Assembly (NCBI GenBank): GCA_038329845.1
Contig: JBBQNJ010000011.1
Coordinates: 15,131-79,130, forward strand
Direction of reading: 5' to 3'
Length of the DNA stretch: 64,000 nt
Origin: JBBQNJ01 sp038329845
GTDB taxonomy: Bacteria > Planctomycetota > Phycisphaerae > Tepidisphaerales > Tepidisphaeraceae
Part shown: piece by piece, positions 23,944 through 32,057 of the stretch
Position numbering within the stretch: the first letter of the stretch is position 1
How the letters are laid out: every line of letters begins with the position of its first letter
Notes under the pieces: generated by a model
Database searches by the model: none
What the model saw: only the letters and a program-made list of their open reading frames with translations
Told to the model about the DNA's origin: nothing
Made by a program: the position numbers and the translations under genes

Positions 23944-25518
23944 CTACCGATGCCGGCGACGAACCATCATCGCCAAACCGGCCAGACCGGCTAAGCCAGT
24001 CATGGAGGGCTCGGGGACGACACTGGTATAGAAGCCAATGTAAGTGGCATTGGTGCCGAGTGTGCCAGCGCCGGTGCCGTCATAGAAGATGTTGGCCTTG
24101 CCGGCAAACTGGCCGGTGAGGGCAGCCTGGGTGTAAACGATCGTGTCGTCGCTGGTGCCGACGGTGCTGTCACCACCATCGAGGATGCCGGTCAGGTTCG
24201 TGACCTGATTGCCAGCCCATTTGAAACCGTAGAAAATGTCTGTGGGAGTCGGCCCGGAAGAGAATGTCGCCCAATTGACGCCGGTTGGATTAGCTTCGAA
24301 GGTAATCTCGAGTCCGCGCGAGTTGGAAACCTGTGCGCTGTTGCTGATCACTAGCGCTGCGGGCGCAGAGTTGGCGATGTCGATGCCCGCAGAAACTGCG
24401 CCGATGGTGGAATTGATCTCGCCGATGTTCCCGAGATTGAGGGTCGCGGCGTTGCCGACGGAAAAGTTTGTTTTGTTGAGTTCCAGCAGTCCGGACAGAC
24501 CAGAGCCAACCGTGGCTGCGGAATTCACGGTCACATTGCCTGGCGCGAGTTTCATTGTTCCGCTGCTGCGCGGGCTCCCGACACCGATTCGAAGGGTGTC
24601 TACATCGATCGCCACCGAACTCACGCTATGGAGATCGAGCGTTCCGGTGGCATAATTCCCCGTCGAGGCATTGGAACTGTAGCCTACGTCCAGCGTACTC
24701 GCATACGCGGTAAAGCTGCCGCCGTTCTGGGTAAATGAGCCGGTTGGGCTGCCGTTGTCTGTGGTCTTGTAACCGATTTGAACTGCTGTTCGATCTAATG
24801 CACCTGTCCCGGTGCCGATCGTCGTGGACGTAAATGTCGATCCAAGGGTGACTGTTCCGGTCGTTCCGGCATTCGCGGTGGAATACCCAACTCGAAACGT
24901 AGCACCCGCGCCAATGCCAAGTTGCCCAGCGCCAAGGCTGACGCTGCCGCTACTTGACCCAGACGAATGACCCTGGTAGCCGACAATGAAACTGCTCAGC
25001 CCTGTCGCAATCACCGTACTGCCAGCGCCGCCGGCGAGTAAACCGTGACTCTGAGAGCCGGTCGTGGTACCTGTCTTCTCGCCAATCCTCAGGCTCCCTG
25101 AAATCCCCAGGGTTCCGTTCTGGACGTTAAGGTTTCCATAATAGATCGAGTTATTTCCGCTTCCTCCCGTCGCCAAAGCAACCGCTGTGGTATTGAGCGT
25201 TCCTGCGTTAAGGTCAATCGTGTGTGAAAATGGCGTCGCACTATTCGTCGAGTTGATCGTAAGCGAATTGATGACAAACGGCGAGGTTTTATCCATCAAC
25301 GTGGTGGTTCCGGTCCCGGTTGCATTGAATACAACGTCGTCACCGGTGACCACACCAAGTGAATTGTTGGACCAGTTGGTATTGTTGGACCACGCCGTAT
25401 TCGGTGTTGCTCCGTAGTCCCACGTTGCCACCGCCGCCGAGGCGGACTGGGTCAGCGCGGCCGTGGCCGCCAGTGCCAGGATCGCCTGGATTGAACGTTT
25501 CTGAGTTGCCTTGAACAT
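23944..25518 (-). CDS. PEP-CTERM protein with autotransporter-type repeat region
   Basis: A 524-residue secreted protein: signal peptide (about 1-28, ending QSASAA), then a Ser/Thr/Gly/Asn-rich body with repeated strand patterns (WSNNTNWSNN, LNVQNGTLGISGSLRIGE, GTFTQNGGSF-like, TLDVGYSSNAS) as in autotransporter-associated beta-helix passengers, and a C-terminal VVPEPSMTGLAGLAGLAMM followed by RRRHR. The sorting signal indicates exosortase processing and surface or matrix localisation. Base composition is clearly less GC-rich than the neighbours. It starts 25 nt behind the GntR-type regulator and probably shares its transcript. Confidence 0.9.
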   Translation of the reverse strand: MFKATQKRSIQAILALAATAALTQSASAAVATWDYGATPNTAWSNNTNWSNNSLGVVTGDDVVFNATGTGTTTLMDKTSPFVINSLTINSTNSATPFSHTIDLNAGTLNTTAVALATGGSGNNSIYYGNLNVQNGTLGISGSLRIGEKTGTTTGSQSHGLLAGGAGSTVIATGLSSFIVGYQGHSSGSSSGSVSLGAGQLGIGAGATFRVGYSTANAGTTGTVTLGSTFTSTTIGTGTGALDRTAVQIGYKTTDNGSPTGSFTQNGGSFTAYASTLDVGYSSNASTGNYATGTLDLHSVSSVAIDVDTLRIGVGSPRSSGTMKLAPGNVTVNSAATVGSGLSGLLELNKTNFSVGNAATLNLGNIGEINSTIGAVSAGIDIANSAPAALVISNSAQVSNSRGLEITFEANPTGVNWATFSSGPTPTDIFYGFKWAGNQVTNLTGILDGGDSTVGTSDDTIVYTQAALTGQFAGKANIFYDGTGAGTLGTNATYIGFYTSVVPEPSMTGLAGLAGLAMMVRRRHR

Positions 25519-25543
25519 GATGCGGTACCTCCGTTTGAGTGGG

Positions 25544-26755
25544 TTACTCGATAGATCGCGAAACGGACGCCGTTTCGCTTTGTGTATTCTGTTGCTCGGG
25601 AACGATCAGGCTCGGTTTCACCATGCGGCGCTGCGGCTCGGCCGGCACCCGGTCGGCGACGCGATCGAGCAGGAGCGAAACCAGTTCGCGTGCGATTCGG
25701 GTGTTTCCTTTGTCCATGGTGGCGGCGGGCGGCGTGGGTTCGAGCTGGAAATCGGTGTAGTCGGCGTACGAGTTGTCGTAACCGACGATGAGCACCTCGC
25801 GGCCCGGCGTTTTGCCCAGCAGACGTAAAGCGGCGGCGGCCTGGATGGCATGAACATCGGTTGCCACCATCAGACCGTCGATGGGCGTGGCGCCCAGAAC
25901 GAATTCGCTGAGATATCCGGCCAGCATTCGCACTACATGGGCAAAGCCTTCGGCGTCCAATACATCGCCCGCGCTCAGGTCCGGCGTGCGCAATGCCGGC
26001 AACAATTCCAGGCCGTGTTCGGCAACGGCGCGCTCGAAGCCACGACTGCGCTCATCGAGCCAGTGGTGTTCGCCGGTGAAACGCCAGAGGCGAAGGAGGC
26101 GTTTGCGGCTCCGGGAGATCAGATGCCTGGTCAGTTCGTAAGCGCCGGCATCGTGATCGGAGTTGACGCGGTCAACGTTGGCCAGCGCCGGTTCATCGCC
26201 GTAGGCGACGACCGGAACCCCGTTCACCTGGCATTCAGCGATCATGGCCTGTCCGCGCTCGGACTCGGCGGCGTTATACGTCAGCAATACACCCAGCGGC
26301 TTCATCGCCACCAGCGAGCCAAGATCGCCCGCGTCAGGGGCACGGGAGTTGACGGCCAGTACATGGTGTCCGGCGTCCTCAAGCATCTGCGAAACGGTGT
26401 ATTGGATGGATGAATCCCAATTGGCCGGCGGACGCCCTGGGAGTCGCCCGGCACCGAGAATGGCGACCGTATTGGCCAGCACGAGCGAGTTGGCCGGTGC
26501 CGCAGTCGGGGCGGTCGATGCCGCGACGCGGCGGATGCGCCCACCGGCGGGCTGCTCGACGAGGCCCGCACGCTGCAGGTCGTCGAGGGCGGCTTTGACC
26601 GTAATACGCGAAACCTGAAGGCACTCGGCCAGCGTGCGTTCGGACGGGACCGGGGATCCGCCAACCAGATCGCCGGCGCGGATAGCGCGGGTTACCCAAG
26701 AGACGACTCGTCCTCGGGGCGATCTGCGAATTGGCTCCATCGTTGCCGAACCCAT
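25544..26755 (-). CDS. GntR-type DNA-binding regulator with LacI-like effector domain
   Basis: About 403 residues. An N-terminal winged helix of the GntR family (AIRAGDLVGGSPVPSERTLAECLQVSRITVKAALDDLQRAGLVEQ) is joined to a periplasmic-binding-protein-like domain (TVAILGAGRLPG, GVLLTYNAAESERGQ, DGLMVATDVHAIQAAAALRLLG, EVLIVGYDNS). This combination is typical of sugar-responsive regulators such as AraR. An ATG at 26755 is preferred; the longest frame begins with TTG at 26785, which would sit on the transcription start. The gene diverges from the agarase-like gene and precedes a PEP-CTERM gene by 25 nt, so it probably controls both arms. Confidence 0.92.
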   Translation of the reverse strand: MGSATMEPIRRSPRGRVVSWVTRAIRAGDLVGGSPVPSERTLAECLQVSRITVKAALDDLQRAGLVEQPAGGRIRRVAASTAPTAAPANSLVLANTVAILGAGRLPGRPPANWDSSIQYTVSQMLEDAGHHVLAVNSRAPDAGDLGSLVAMKPLGVLLTYNAAESERGQAMIAECQVNGVPVVAYGDEPALANVDRVNSDHDAGAYELTRHLISRSRKRLLRLWRFTGEHHWLDERSRGFERAVAEHGLELLPALRTPDLSAGDVLDAEGFAHVVRMLAGYLSEFVLGATPIDGLMVATDVHAIQAAAALRLLGKTPGREVLIVGYDNSYADYTDFQLEPTPPAATMDKGNTRIARELVSLLLDRVADRVPAEPQRRMVKPSLIVPEQQNTQSETASVSRSIE

Positions 26756-26786
26756 GGGCACTCTCGTCTTCCTGTCTAGGTCCAAG

Positions 26787-26814
26787 ATAATACCACGACC
26801 GGCCGATAATGCAA
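26787..26814 (-). promoter_or_regulatory. Promoter of the GntR-type gene
   Basis: On the minus strand TTGCAT (26809-26814), 16-nt spacer, TATTAT (26787-26792). Its upstream side is the A8-CA-T9 palindrome at 26818-26836. Confidence 0.65.
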
Positions 26815-26817
26815 GCC

Positions 26818-26836
26818 AAAAAAAACATTTTTTTTT
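26818..26836. promoter_or_regulatory. A8-CA-T9 palindrome between divergent promoters
   Basis: A run of eight A, then CA, then nine T, placed between the back-to-back promoters of the GntR-type gene and the agarase-like gene. It could act as an UP element for both, a bend, or part of an operator. Confidence 0.5.
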
Positions 26837-26875
26837 ACTTCGACGATATTGGCCCTATTTTGGACCGCAAGGCGA

Positions 26876-26903
26876 TTGCCCGAACGACGGTGATCGCTAT
26901 ACT
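26876..26903 (+). promoter_or_regulatory. Promoter of the agarase-like gene
   Basis: TTGCCC (26876-26881), 16-nt spacer, TATACT (26898-26903). The proposed TTG start at 26915 is only 12 nt downstream. Confidence 0.6.
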
Positions 26904-26914
26904 GTGCCCGTGCA

Positions 26915-29008
26915 TTGCGTTCGTTGGACGACTTTGCTTCTTCGGGTGCTTGGCAGAGGTTTTCTGTGGCGCAAACCGTTCTGGAAACGAAAGATGTGAA
27001 AGTTCGATCCGCCGACGCCTGCGGGCGGGTTCCTTTGCAGGTTGTCACCTGCTTTCCGTCGGACCAGGGGCGTTCGGAGGTGATTTTCGACGCCGCCCCG
27101 ACCGCTTGGAACCTCGCTCAGTTCTCGGACCTGTGCATCGAAATCATCAACCGTGACAGTCGCGCCTGGACCCTTCATGCCCGTGCCGACAGCCCGGCGG
27201 TTGTTCATGACGGGATCCATTACAGCACCAGCGGCGCGATCTCATTGGAGCCTGGCCAGAGCGGGACCTTGCGGCTGAAGCTCAACCGCCTGGAACCATG
27301 GATCCCGCGTAGTGAGTTGACGGGAATGTGGGGCACGCCGCGCGAGAGCGATGGGGATACGCGCAACCGGCTTGACGTGTCCGAGGTGATCCGCGTCGTG
27401 GTTTGGGTCGAATCGCCCGATGCTCCATGCCGGTTCGAGGTGCGTCAACTTCGTGCTGAAGGGGTCTACGCGGCGCCCGCGACACAGCCCGCAACGCCGG
27501 CCAAGCCGTTCTTCCCGATGATCGACCGCTTCGGGCAGTTCATGCACCGGGACTGGCCGGGCAAGACCCGGGACGAAGCGGACCTGGGCCGGGAAGCACG
27601 CCGCGAAGCCGTCGACCTGCTCGATCATCCGGGCTGGGCGCCATGGGACCAGTACGGCGGATGGAAGACAGGCCCGCAACTGGAGGCGAGCGGACATTTC
27701 CGAACGGCGCGCCATCTCGAGAAGTGGTGGCTGGTGACGCCTTCAGGACACCTCTTCTTTGCCCACGGGGTCAATGCGGTCGGGGAACACGACTACACCC
27801 CGACCCAGGGCCGGGAACACTGGTTTGAGGATTTGCCCGGGAATCGGGAGTCGTTCGCGGAATTCGTCCGGGAAGCGCCGGTTCCTGTGGTCCGCGGACA
27901 CTATCTGGGCAAGCAGCCGATGACCTACAGCTTCCACATGGCCAATCTATATCGCAAGTACGGGGCGGACTGGCGGAAAACATACGCGGACCTGGCGCAT
28001 CGGCGGCTGCGAAGCTGGGGCCTCAACGCGATCGGAGCGTTTTCCACGCCCGACATTTGGCGCGATCACCAGCGCCGCACGCCGTACTTCGTGTTGTTGC
28101 AGACGCACCGCGCCCGGGAGATCGAGGGCAGCAGCGGCTGGTGGCGAAAGTTCCCCGATCCATTCGACCCGTCATTCGAGCGGGTGCTCGACGAGCAATT
28201 GGCCCAGCACGCGCGCCAGGGCGTGACGCGCGATCCGTGGTGTATCGGCTTTTTCGTGGACAACGAGAATAGCTGGAAACACGACACCTTTCTGGCCGAA
28301 GCGGCATTGGGCAGTCCGTCCGACCAGCCGTGCAAGATCGAGTTGGTACGTCAGCTTCGCGCCAGGTATGCCACCATTGGCGAGTTGAACATCGCCTGGC
28401 GGTTGGACTACGGGTCGTGGGGCGCGCTGCTCGACAGCCGCCAGACGCCCAAGGACTTGTCCGGTGCGGCGGGCGACCTGCGCGGGTTCTACGCCAGCGT
28501 CGCCGACGCCTATTTCCGCAAGTCCCGAGCGGCGGTGAAGAAGGCATCTCCCGGCCACCTGTATCTCGGTTGCCGATTCCCCTATCAGGTCAACCGGCTC
28601 GTCACCGACGCGGCCAAAGACCACTGCGATGTGATCAGCGTCAACTGGTACCAGGATTCGGTTGAAGGCTTCGAGGTGCCAGGCGGGCTGGATTTGCCTT
28701 TGATCATCGGGGAGTTTCACTTCGGCGCCCTTGATCGAGGCCTGTTCCACACAGGCCTCAAGCAAGTCGCCAGCCAGAACGACAGGGCCGCGGCCTACAC
28801 GCGTTACGTCAACGAGGCCCTTGATCATCCGAACATCGTGGGCGTGACCTGGTTCAAGTTCAGCGACGAACCGAACACCGGCCGCTGGCTCGACACCGAG
28901 AATTACCAGATCGGGTTTCTAGATGTATGCGACACGCCCTACCCTGAAACCATCGAAGCCGCGCGCAACATCGGTCGGCGGATTTATGGCAAGCCGGCCG
29001 ACGAGTGA
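26915..29008 (+). CDS. GH50/agarase-like glycoside hydrolase
   Basis: About 697 residues. The N-terminal 190 residues are a beta-sandwich (SLDDFASSGAWQ..., LCIEIINRDSRAWTLHARADS); the catalytic barrel follows. Family-like motifs are WWLVTPSGHLFFAHGVN, GFFVDNENSW (candidate acid/base Glu at about 451) and LPLIIGEFHFGALDRGLFHT (candidate nucleophile Glu at about 600), then GVTWFKFSDEPNTGRW and NYQIGFLDVCDTPYPE. These match GH50 beta-agarases and related beta-galactanases; the real substrate may differ. No signal peptide is seen, suggesting cytoplasmic action on imported oligosaccharides. Start is a TTG just behind a promoter; a GTG at 26966 is an alternative. First gene of a pair with the propeller glycosidase. 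Confidence 0.82.
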   Translation: MRSLDDFASSGAWQRFSVAQTVLETKDVKVRSADACGRVPLQVVTCFPSDQGRSEVIFDAAPTAWNLAQFSDLCIEIINRDSRAWTLHARADSPAVVHDGIHYSTSGAISLEPGQSGTLRLKLNRLEPWIPRSELTGMWGTPRESDGDTRNRLDVSEVIRVVVWVESPDAPCRFEVRQLRAEGVYAAPATQPATPAKPFFPMIDRFGQFMHRDWPGKTRDEADLGREARREAVDLLDHPGWAPWDQYGGWKTGPQLEASGHFRTARHLEKWWLVTPSGHLFFAHGVNAVGEHDYTPTQGREHWFEDLPGNRESFAEFVREAPVPVVRGHYLGKQPMTYSFHMANLYRKYGADWRKTYADLAHRRLRSWGLNAIGAFSTPDIWRDHQRRTPYFVLLQTHRAREIEGSSGWWRKFPDPFDPSFERVLDEQLAQHARQGVTRDPWCIGFFVDNENSWKHDTFLAEAALGSPSDQPCKIELVRQLRARYATIGELNIAWRLDYGSWGALLDSRQTPKDLSGAAGDLRGFYASVADAYFRKSRAAVKKASPGHLYLGCRFPYQVNRLVTDAAKDHCDVISVNWYQDSVEGFEVPGGLDLPLIIGEFHFGALDRGLFHTGLKQVASQNDRAAAYTRYVNEALDHPNIVGVTWFKFSDEPNTGRWLDTENYQIGFLDVCDTPYPETIEAARNIGRRIYGKPADE

Positions 29009-29067
29009 GCGCGCCTGCAGAACCCACAACATGACGCATCGGTCATAGTGCTCCCAACCATTCTCCC

Positions 29068-29115
29068 TTGCCTGTAATTCTCGACACCGACATCGGCGGC
29101 GACACCGGGACGATT
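29068..29115 (+). pseudogene. Possible 5' remnant of a nucleoside hydrolase gene
   Basis: From a TTG at 29068 the frame reads a start followed by PVILDTDIGGD, the N-terminal signature of inosine-uridine nucleoside hydrolases (DTDxGxDxD). The next residues, TGTIFPGLFPD, do not continue the family. Only about a dozen residues match, so this is a tentative call for a truncated copy in the 292-nt gap between the two glycosidase genes. No other feature is evident in that gap. Confidence 0.35.
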
Positions 29116-29300
29116 TTTCCCGGTTTGTTTCCCGATTCGGCGCTCCAGCGATGGGCCAGGCGATCTATCGGGTTTTCGGAGTTATCGCCCCGATTTTCTG
29201 ACGCACCACGCCGACAACAGGCCTTTCTTATCGAGTAAAGCACCAGGCCCTCCTGCCGGGGATCTTCTCTGATGCCGTCGCAATTGCTAAGATTTCTCCC

Positions 29301-30209
29301 ATGGCCACTTCGAAAGTCCGACGGTTCGACACCAACCCCATCATTACCCCGGATATGCTGCCCGGGAAGGATGGATCGAACATCAATGGGCCGTCGCTTA
29401 TTCGCGCGCCTGATTTCATCCGTAATCCACTGGGGCGGTACTACCTGTATTTCGCTCACCACGGCGGGAAATACATCCGTCTGGCGCACGCCGATGAGAT
29501 CGCCGGCCCGTGGAAGATATACGAGCCGGGGACGCTCCAATTGAAACAAGCCCCAGGCGCGCAAGGACACATCGCTTCGCCGGACGTGGTCGTCGATCCG
29601 CATGAACCGCGACTGCGGATGTATTTTCATGGACAAACGGCCGCCAAAAGACAGCGGACGTTTCTGGCCACGTCGGTTGACGGTCTGCGATTCCGGGCCG
29701 ACGACCAGTTTCTCGGGCCGTTCTATTTTCGTGTGTTCACCTGGCGCGGTCACTGGTACGCGATAAGCAAGGGCGGACAAATGCACCGCTCGCCGGACGG
29801 ACTCAGCCCGTTCGAGAGGATTGCAGGCCCGCTGGGCGGGCCGGACGATCCAGCCGACCCCGATGGGAATCGCCCCGGCACGCCGCGTCACCTGGCGGTC
29901 CACCTGCGCGGCGATGAGCTGGATGTGTATTATTCAAGCATTGGCGACAAGCCCGAATCGATCGTCCGCCGCACAATCACCCTTGCCGACGATCCGTTGA
30001 ACTGGAAAATCTCGGCGCCTCAGCTCATTCTTAAGCCCGAAATGGCCTACGAGGGCGCTGATCTGCCGGCGCGGGCATCAGTTGCCGGGGCGTCTTCCCA
30101 GCGTGAAAACGGCGTACGGGATCCGTGCATCTTCGTCGAGGATGGCCATGTCTACCTCATCTACTCGATCGCCGGCGAACACGGACTGGCGATCGCGGAA
30201 GTGACCTGA
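29301..30209 (+). CDS. Five-bladed beta-propeller glycosidase-like protein
   Basis: A 302-residue protein without signal peptide. Blade-like segments include NPIITPDMLPG, IRAPDFIRNPLGRYYLYFAHHGGKYIRLAHAD, HIASPDVVVDPHEPRLRMYFHG, TFLATSVDGLRF, VRDPCIFVEDGHVYLIYSIAGE. The fold resembles clan-F/GH43, GH32/68 or GH117-type propellers: an early Asp (RAPDF), a middle Asp (SPDV) and a late acidic residue (RDPCIFVED) could form the active site. The role next to an agarase-like enzyme would suit an exo-glycosidase acting on oligosaccharides, but the family is uncharacterised to my knowledge. Start MATSKVRRFDTNP is supported by family-like N-terminus. Confidence 0.75.
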   Translation: MATSKVRRFDTNPIITPDMLPGKDGSNINGPSLIRAPDFIRNPLGRYYLYFAHHGGKYIRLAHADEIAGPWKIYEPGTLQLKQAPGAQGHIASPDVVVDPHEPRLRMYFHGQTAAKRQRTFLATSVDGLRFRADDQFLGPFYFRVFTWRGHWYAISKGGQMHRSPDGLSPFERIAGPLGGPDDPADPDGNRPGTPRHLAVHLRGDELDVYYSSIGDKPESIVRRTITLADDPLNWKISAPQLILKPEMAYEGADLPARASVAGASSQRENGVRDPCIFVEDGHVYLIYSIAGEHGLAIAEVT

Positions 30210-30271
30210 GCAGATGATCCAGGGTCTCCGGCGCGGCGCTGGGTGGGTGGCGCCGATGCCCACGGGAAAGC

Positions 30272-30423
30272 GGGACATCCAGAATATTCCGGTGACGGTG
30301 CCGCAGCGGGGAACGTCTCGAGGGAATTTTCTGGAGGTCCCCAGGCTTTGCTGGAAGTCAACGGGCTTTGCGGGAGATCAACGAGCATTGCGGGATGTCC
30401 CCGGGCATTGCTGGATGTCCCAG
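30272..30423. repeat. REP-like inverted pair followed by four 20-nt tandem units
   Basis: Arms of the GGGACATCCAGAATATTCC family are at 30272-30291 and, inverted, 30322-30342. They are followed by four 20-nt units starting at 30344, 30364, 30384 and 30404 with consensus GGCWTTGCKGGADGTCMMCG. The gap 30210-30512 holds nothing else recognisable. Confidence 0.85.
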
Positions 30424-30512
30424 GGGAGTCTTCGGAAAGATCGACGGAGGCGTGACGCAAGGCAGCCTGAGTGAATGACAAGACTTGTTCTCATCGCTAG
30501 TCTGGGCGAGCG

Positions 30513-32057
30513 ATGCCTCGAACGCGCGCTTCATCCTATTCACGGCCCGAGGTGGCATGGTTGATCGCGGCGGCGGGGGTTTTCGCGGCGTTGTCGTTGT
30601 GGGGGGCGATCGCGTCGGATGGGTTTCTCGAGGCCGACGCCTGCACGCATTATTTGTTCGCGCGATTCGCGTTTTCTCAGCCGCATTATCTGCTGGATGT
30701 CTGGGGTCGGCCGTTCGTGACGACGTTGTACGCGGTGCCGGCGGCGCTGGCGGGTCGGATGGGCGTTCGCGTCACCAGTCTGATCATCGCGCTGTTAACG
30801 GGGTGGATCACGTATCGCATCGCTCGGGGCAGCGCGATGCGGTCGCCGGCACTGGCGATGATCGCGTTTCTCGCCCAGCCGCTGGTTTTTTTGCACAGTT
30901 TCAGCGAATTGACCGAGCTGCCGTTCGCCCTGCTGATGGCGCTGGCGTTGTGGGCCTACCAGGCTCGACGGTTCGTCGTGCTGGCGCTGATCGTCGGGAT
31001 GATGCCGACGGCGCGGCCGGAGGGATTCGGTTTTCTCCTGCTCGTAGCCGGCGGATTGGCACTGCATCGGCGGTGGCGGGCGATGTTGTTGCTGCCGATC
31101 CCGCTGATCGCATGGAGTTGGCTGGGATGGCGCATCAATGGGGAGGATGGGCAGTGGTGGCGATGGCTGATCGACCACTGGCCGTACGCCGGGCAGAGCC
31201 TCTATCCAGCCGGTTCGTCGCTGCATTTCCTGGGGTTGTGGCCGGTGTTGATCGGGCCGCTGTTGTTTCCGGCGATGCTGATCGGGCTATGGCGGGCGAC
31301 GGTCGGCGTGTGGCGGGCGGGGCCCGCCGGCGAGCTGATCGCCCTGGGCGCACCGGCGCACCGGCGGCGCTGCCGACTGATCATCGGGTTAGTCCCGCTG
31401 ATGGTCCTGATCGGGCATAGCGCGCTATACGCGGCGGGCAAAATGGCATCCAACGGCGAGCTGCGCTACCTGCTGGTCGTCAGCCCGATGTGGGCGCTGC
31501 TGACGGCCGACGGGTGGAACTGGGTATTCACAACGCTGCGCTGGAGACATCGCATTGCCTGGGCGGCGGTGGCGGCGATGGCTCCGGCCATGGTGAACCT
31601 GCATTGGCGCATCGTGCCGCTGACGTTTTCACCGGATTGGCGGCAAGCGGAGTCGGCGGCGGCGATCTACCGCGGCTCGGCACTTTCGCGGACCTACCCC
31701 CGGCTGATGACGGCGCATCCGGCATTCGCCTATTTCCTGGATGTCAGCACGACCGATGAGACGATCCTGCGGCCCTGGAGCGCGCAGGCCGCTCGCCGAC
31801 GGCCTGCGGGGACGATCCTGATCTGGGATCGAATTTACGCGCAATCCAACTCGAGCCGCGACCTGACGGCGAGCGTCGAGGAGATCGTCAATGCGGGGTG
31901 GATTCGGGACGACGCGGCGCGGCGATCGCTGGGCCTTGCGACCTCATCGGGTGAGAATCCGTGGCTGGTCTTCGTCAGCCCCGCGCTCGGTCCCGAACCG
32001 ACCGGCGTTGATCACTCGGCGTTCAATTCGTCGATCAGCATCCGCAGCCGTCCGTGA
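30513..32057 (+). CDS. Polytopic GT-C-like glycosyltransferase or related membrane protein
   Basis: A 514-residue protein with about 9-11 predicted membrane helices (for example residues 14-34, 75-95, 125-150, 155-185, 195-215 and 290-310). Loop 1 after the first helix contains FLEADACTHYLFARF, where acidic residues could form the catalytic motif of GT-C enzymes (D/E-x-D/E), and a later ARPEGFGF resembles the TRPEG motif of this group. GT-C enzymes transfer sugars from polyprenyl-phosphate donors on the outer face of the inner membrane. The soluble C-terminal part starts near residue 380. The last 46 nt overlap the convergent LOG-family gene. Confidence 0.65.
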   Translation: MPRTRASSYSRPEVAWLIAAAGVFAALSLWGAIASDGFLEADACTHYLFARFAFSQPHYLLDVWGRPFVTTLYAVPAALAGRMGVRVTSLIIALLTGWITYRIARGSAMRSPALAMIAFLAQPLVFLHSFSELTELPFALLMALALWAYQARRFVVLALIVGMMPTARPEGFGFLLLVAGGLALHRRWRAMLLLPIPLIAWSWLGWRINGEDGQWWRWLIDHWPYAGQSLYPAGSSLHFLGLWPVLIGPLLFPAMLIGLWRATVGVWRAGPAGELIALGAPAHRRRCRLIIGLVPLMVLIGHSALYAAGKMASNGELRYLLVVSPMWALLTADGWNWVFTTLRWRHRIAWAAVAAMAPAMVNLHWRIVPLTFSPDWRQAESAAAIYRGSALSRTYPRLMTAHPAFAYFLDVSTTDETILRPWSAQAARRRPAGTILIWDRIYAQSNSSRDLTASVEEIVNAGWIRDDAARRSLGLATSSGENPWLVFVSPALGPEPTGVDHSAFNSSISIRSRP

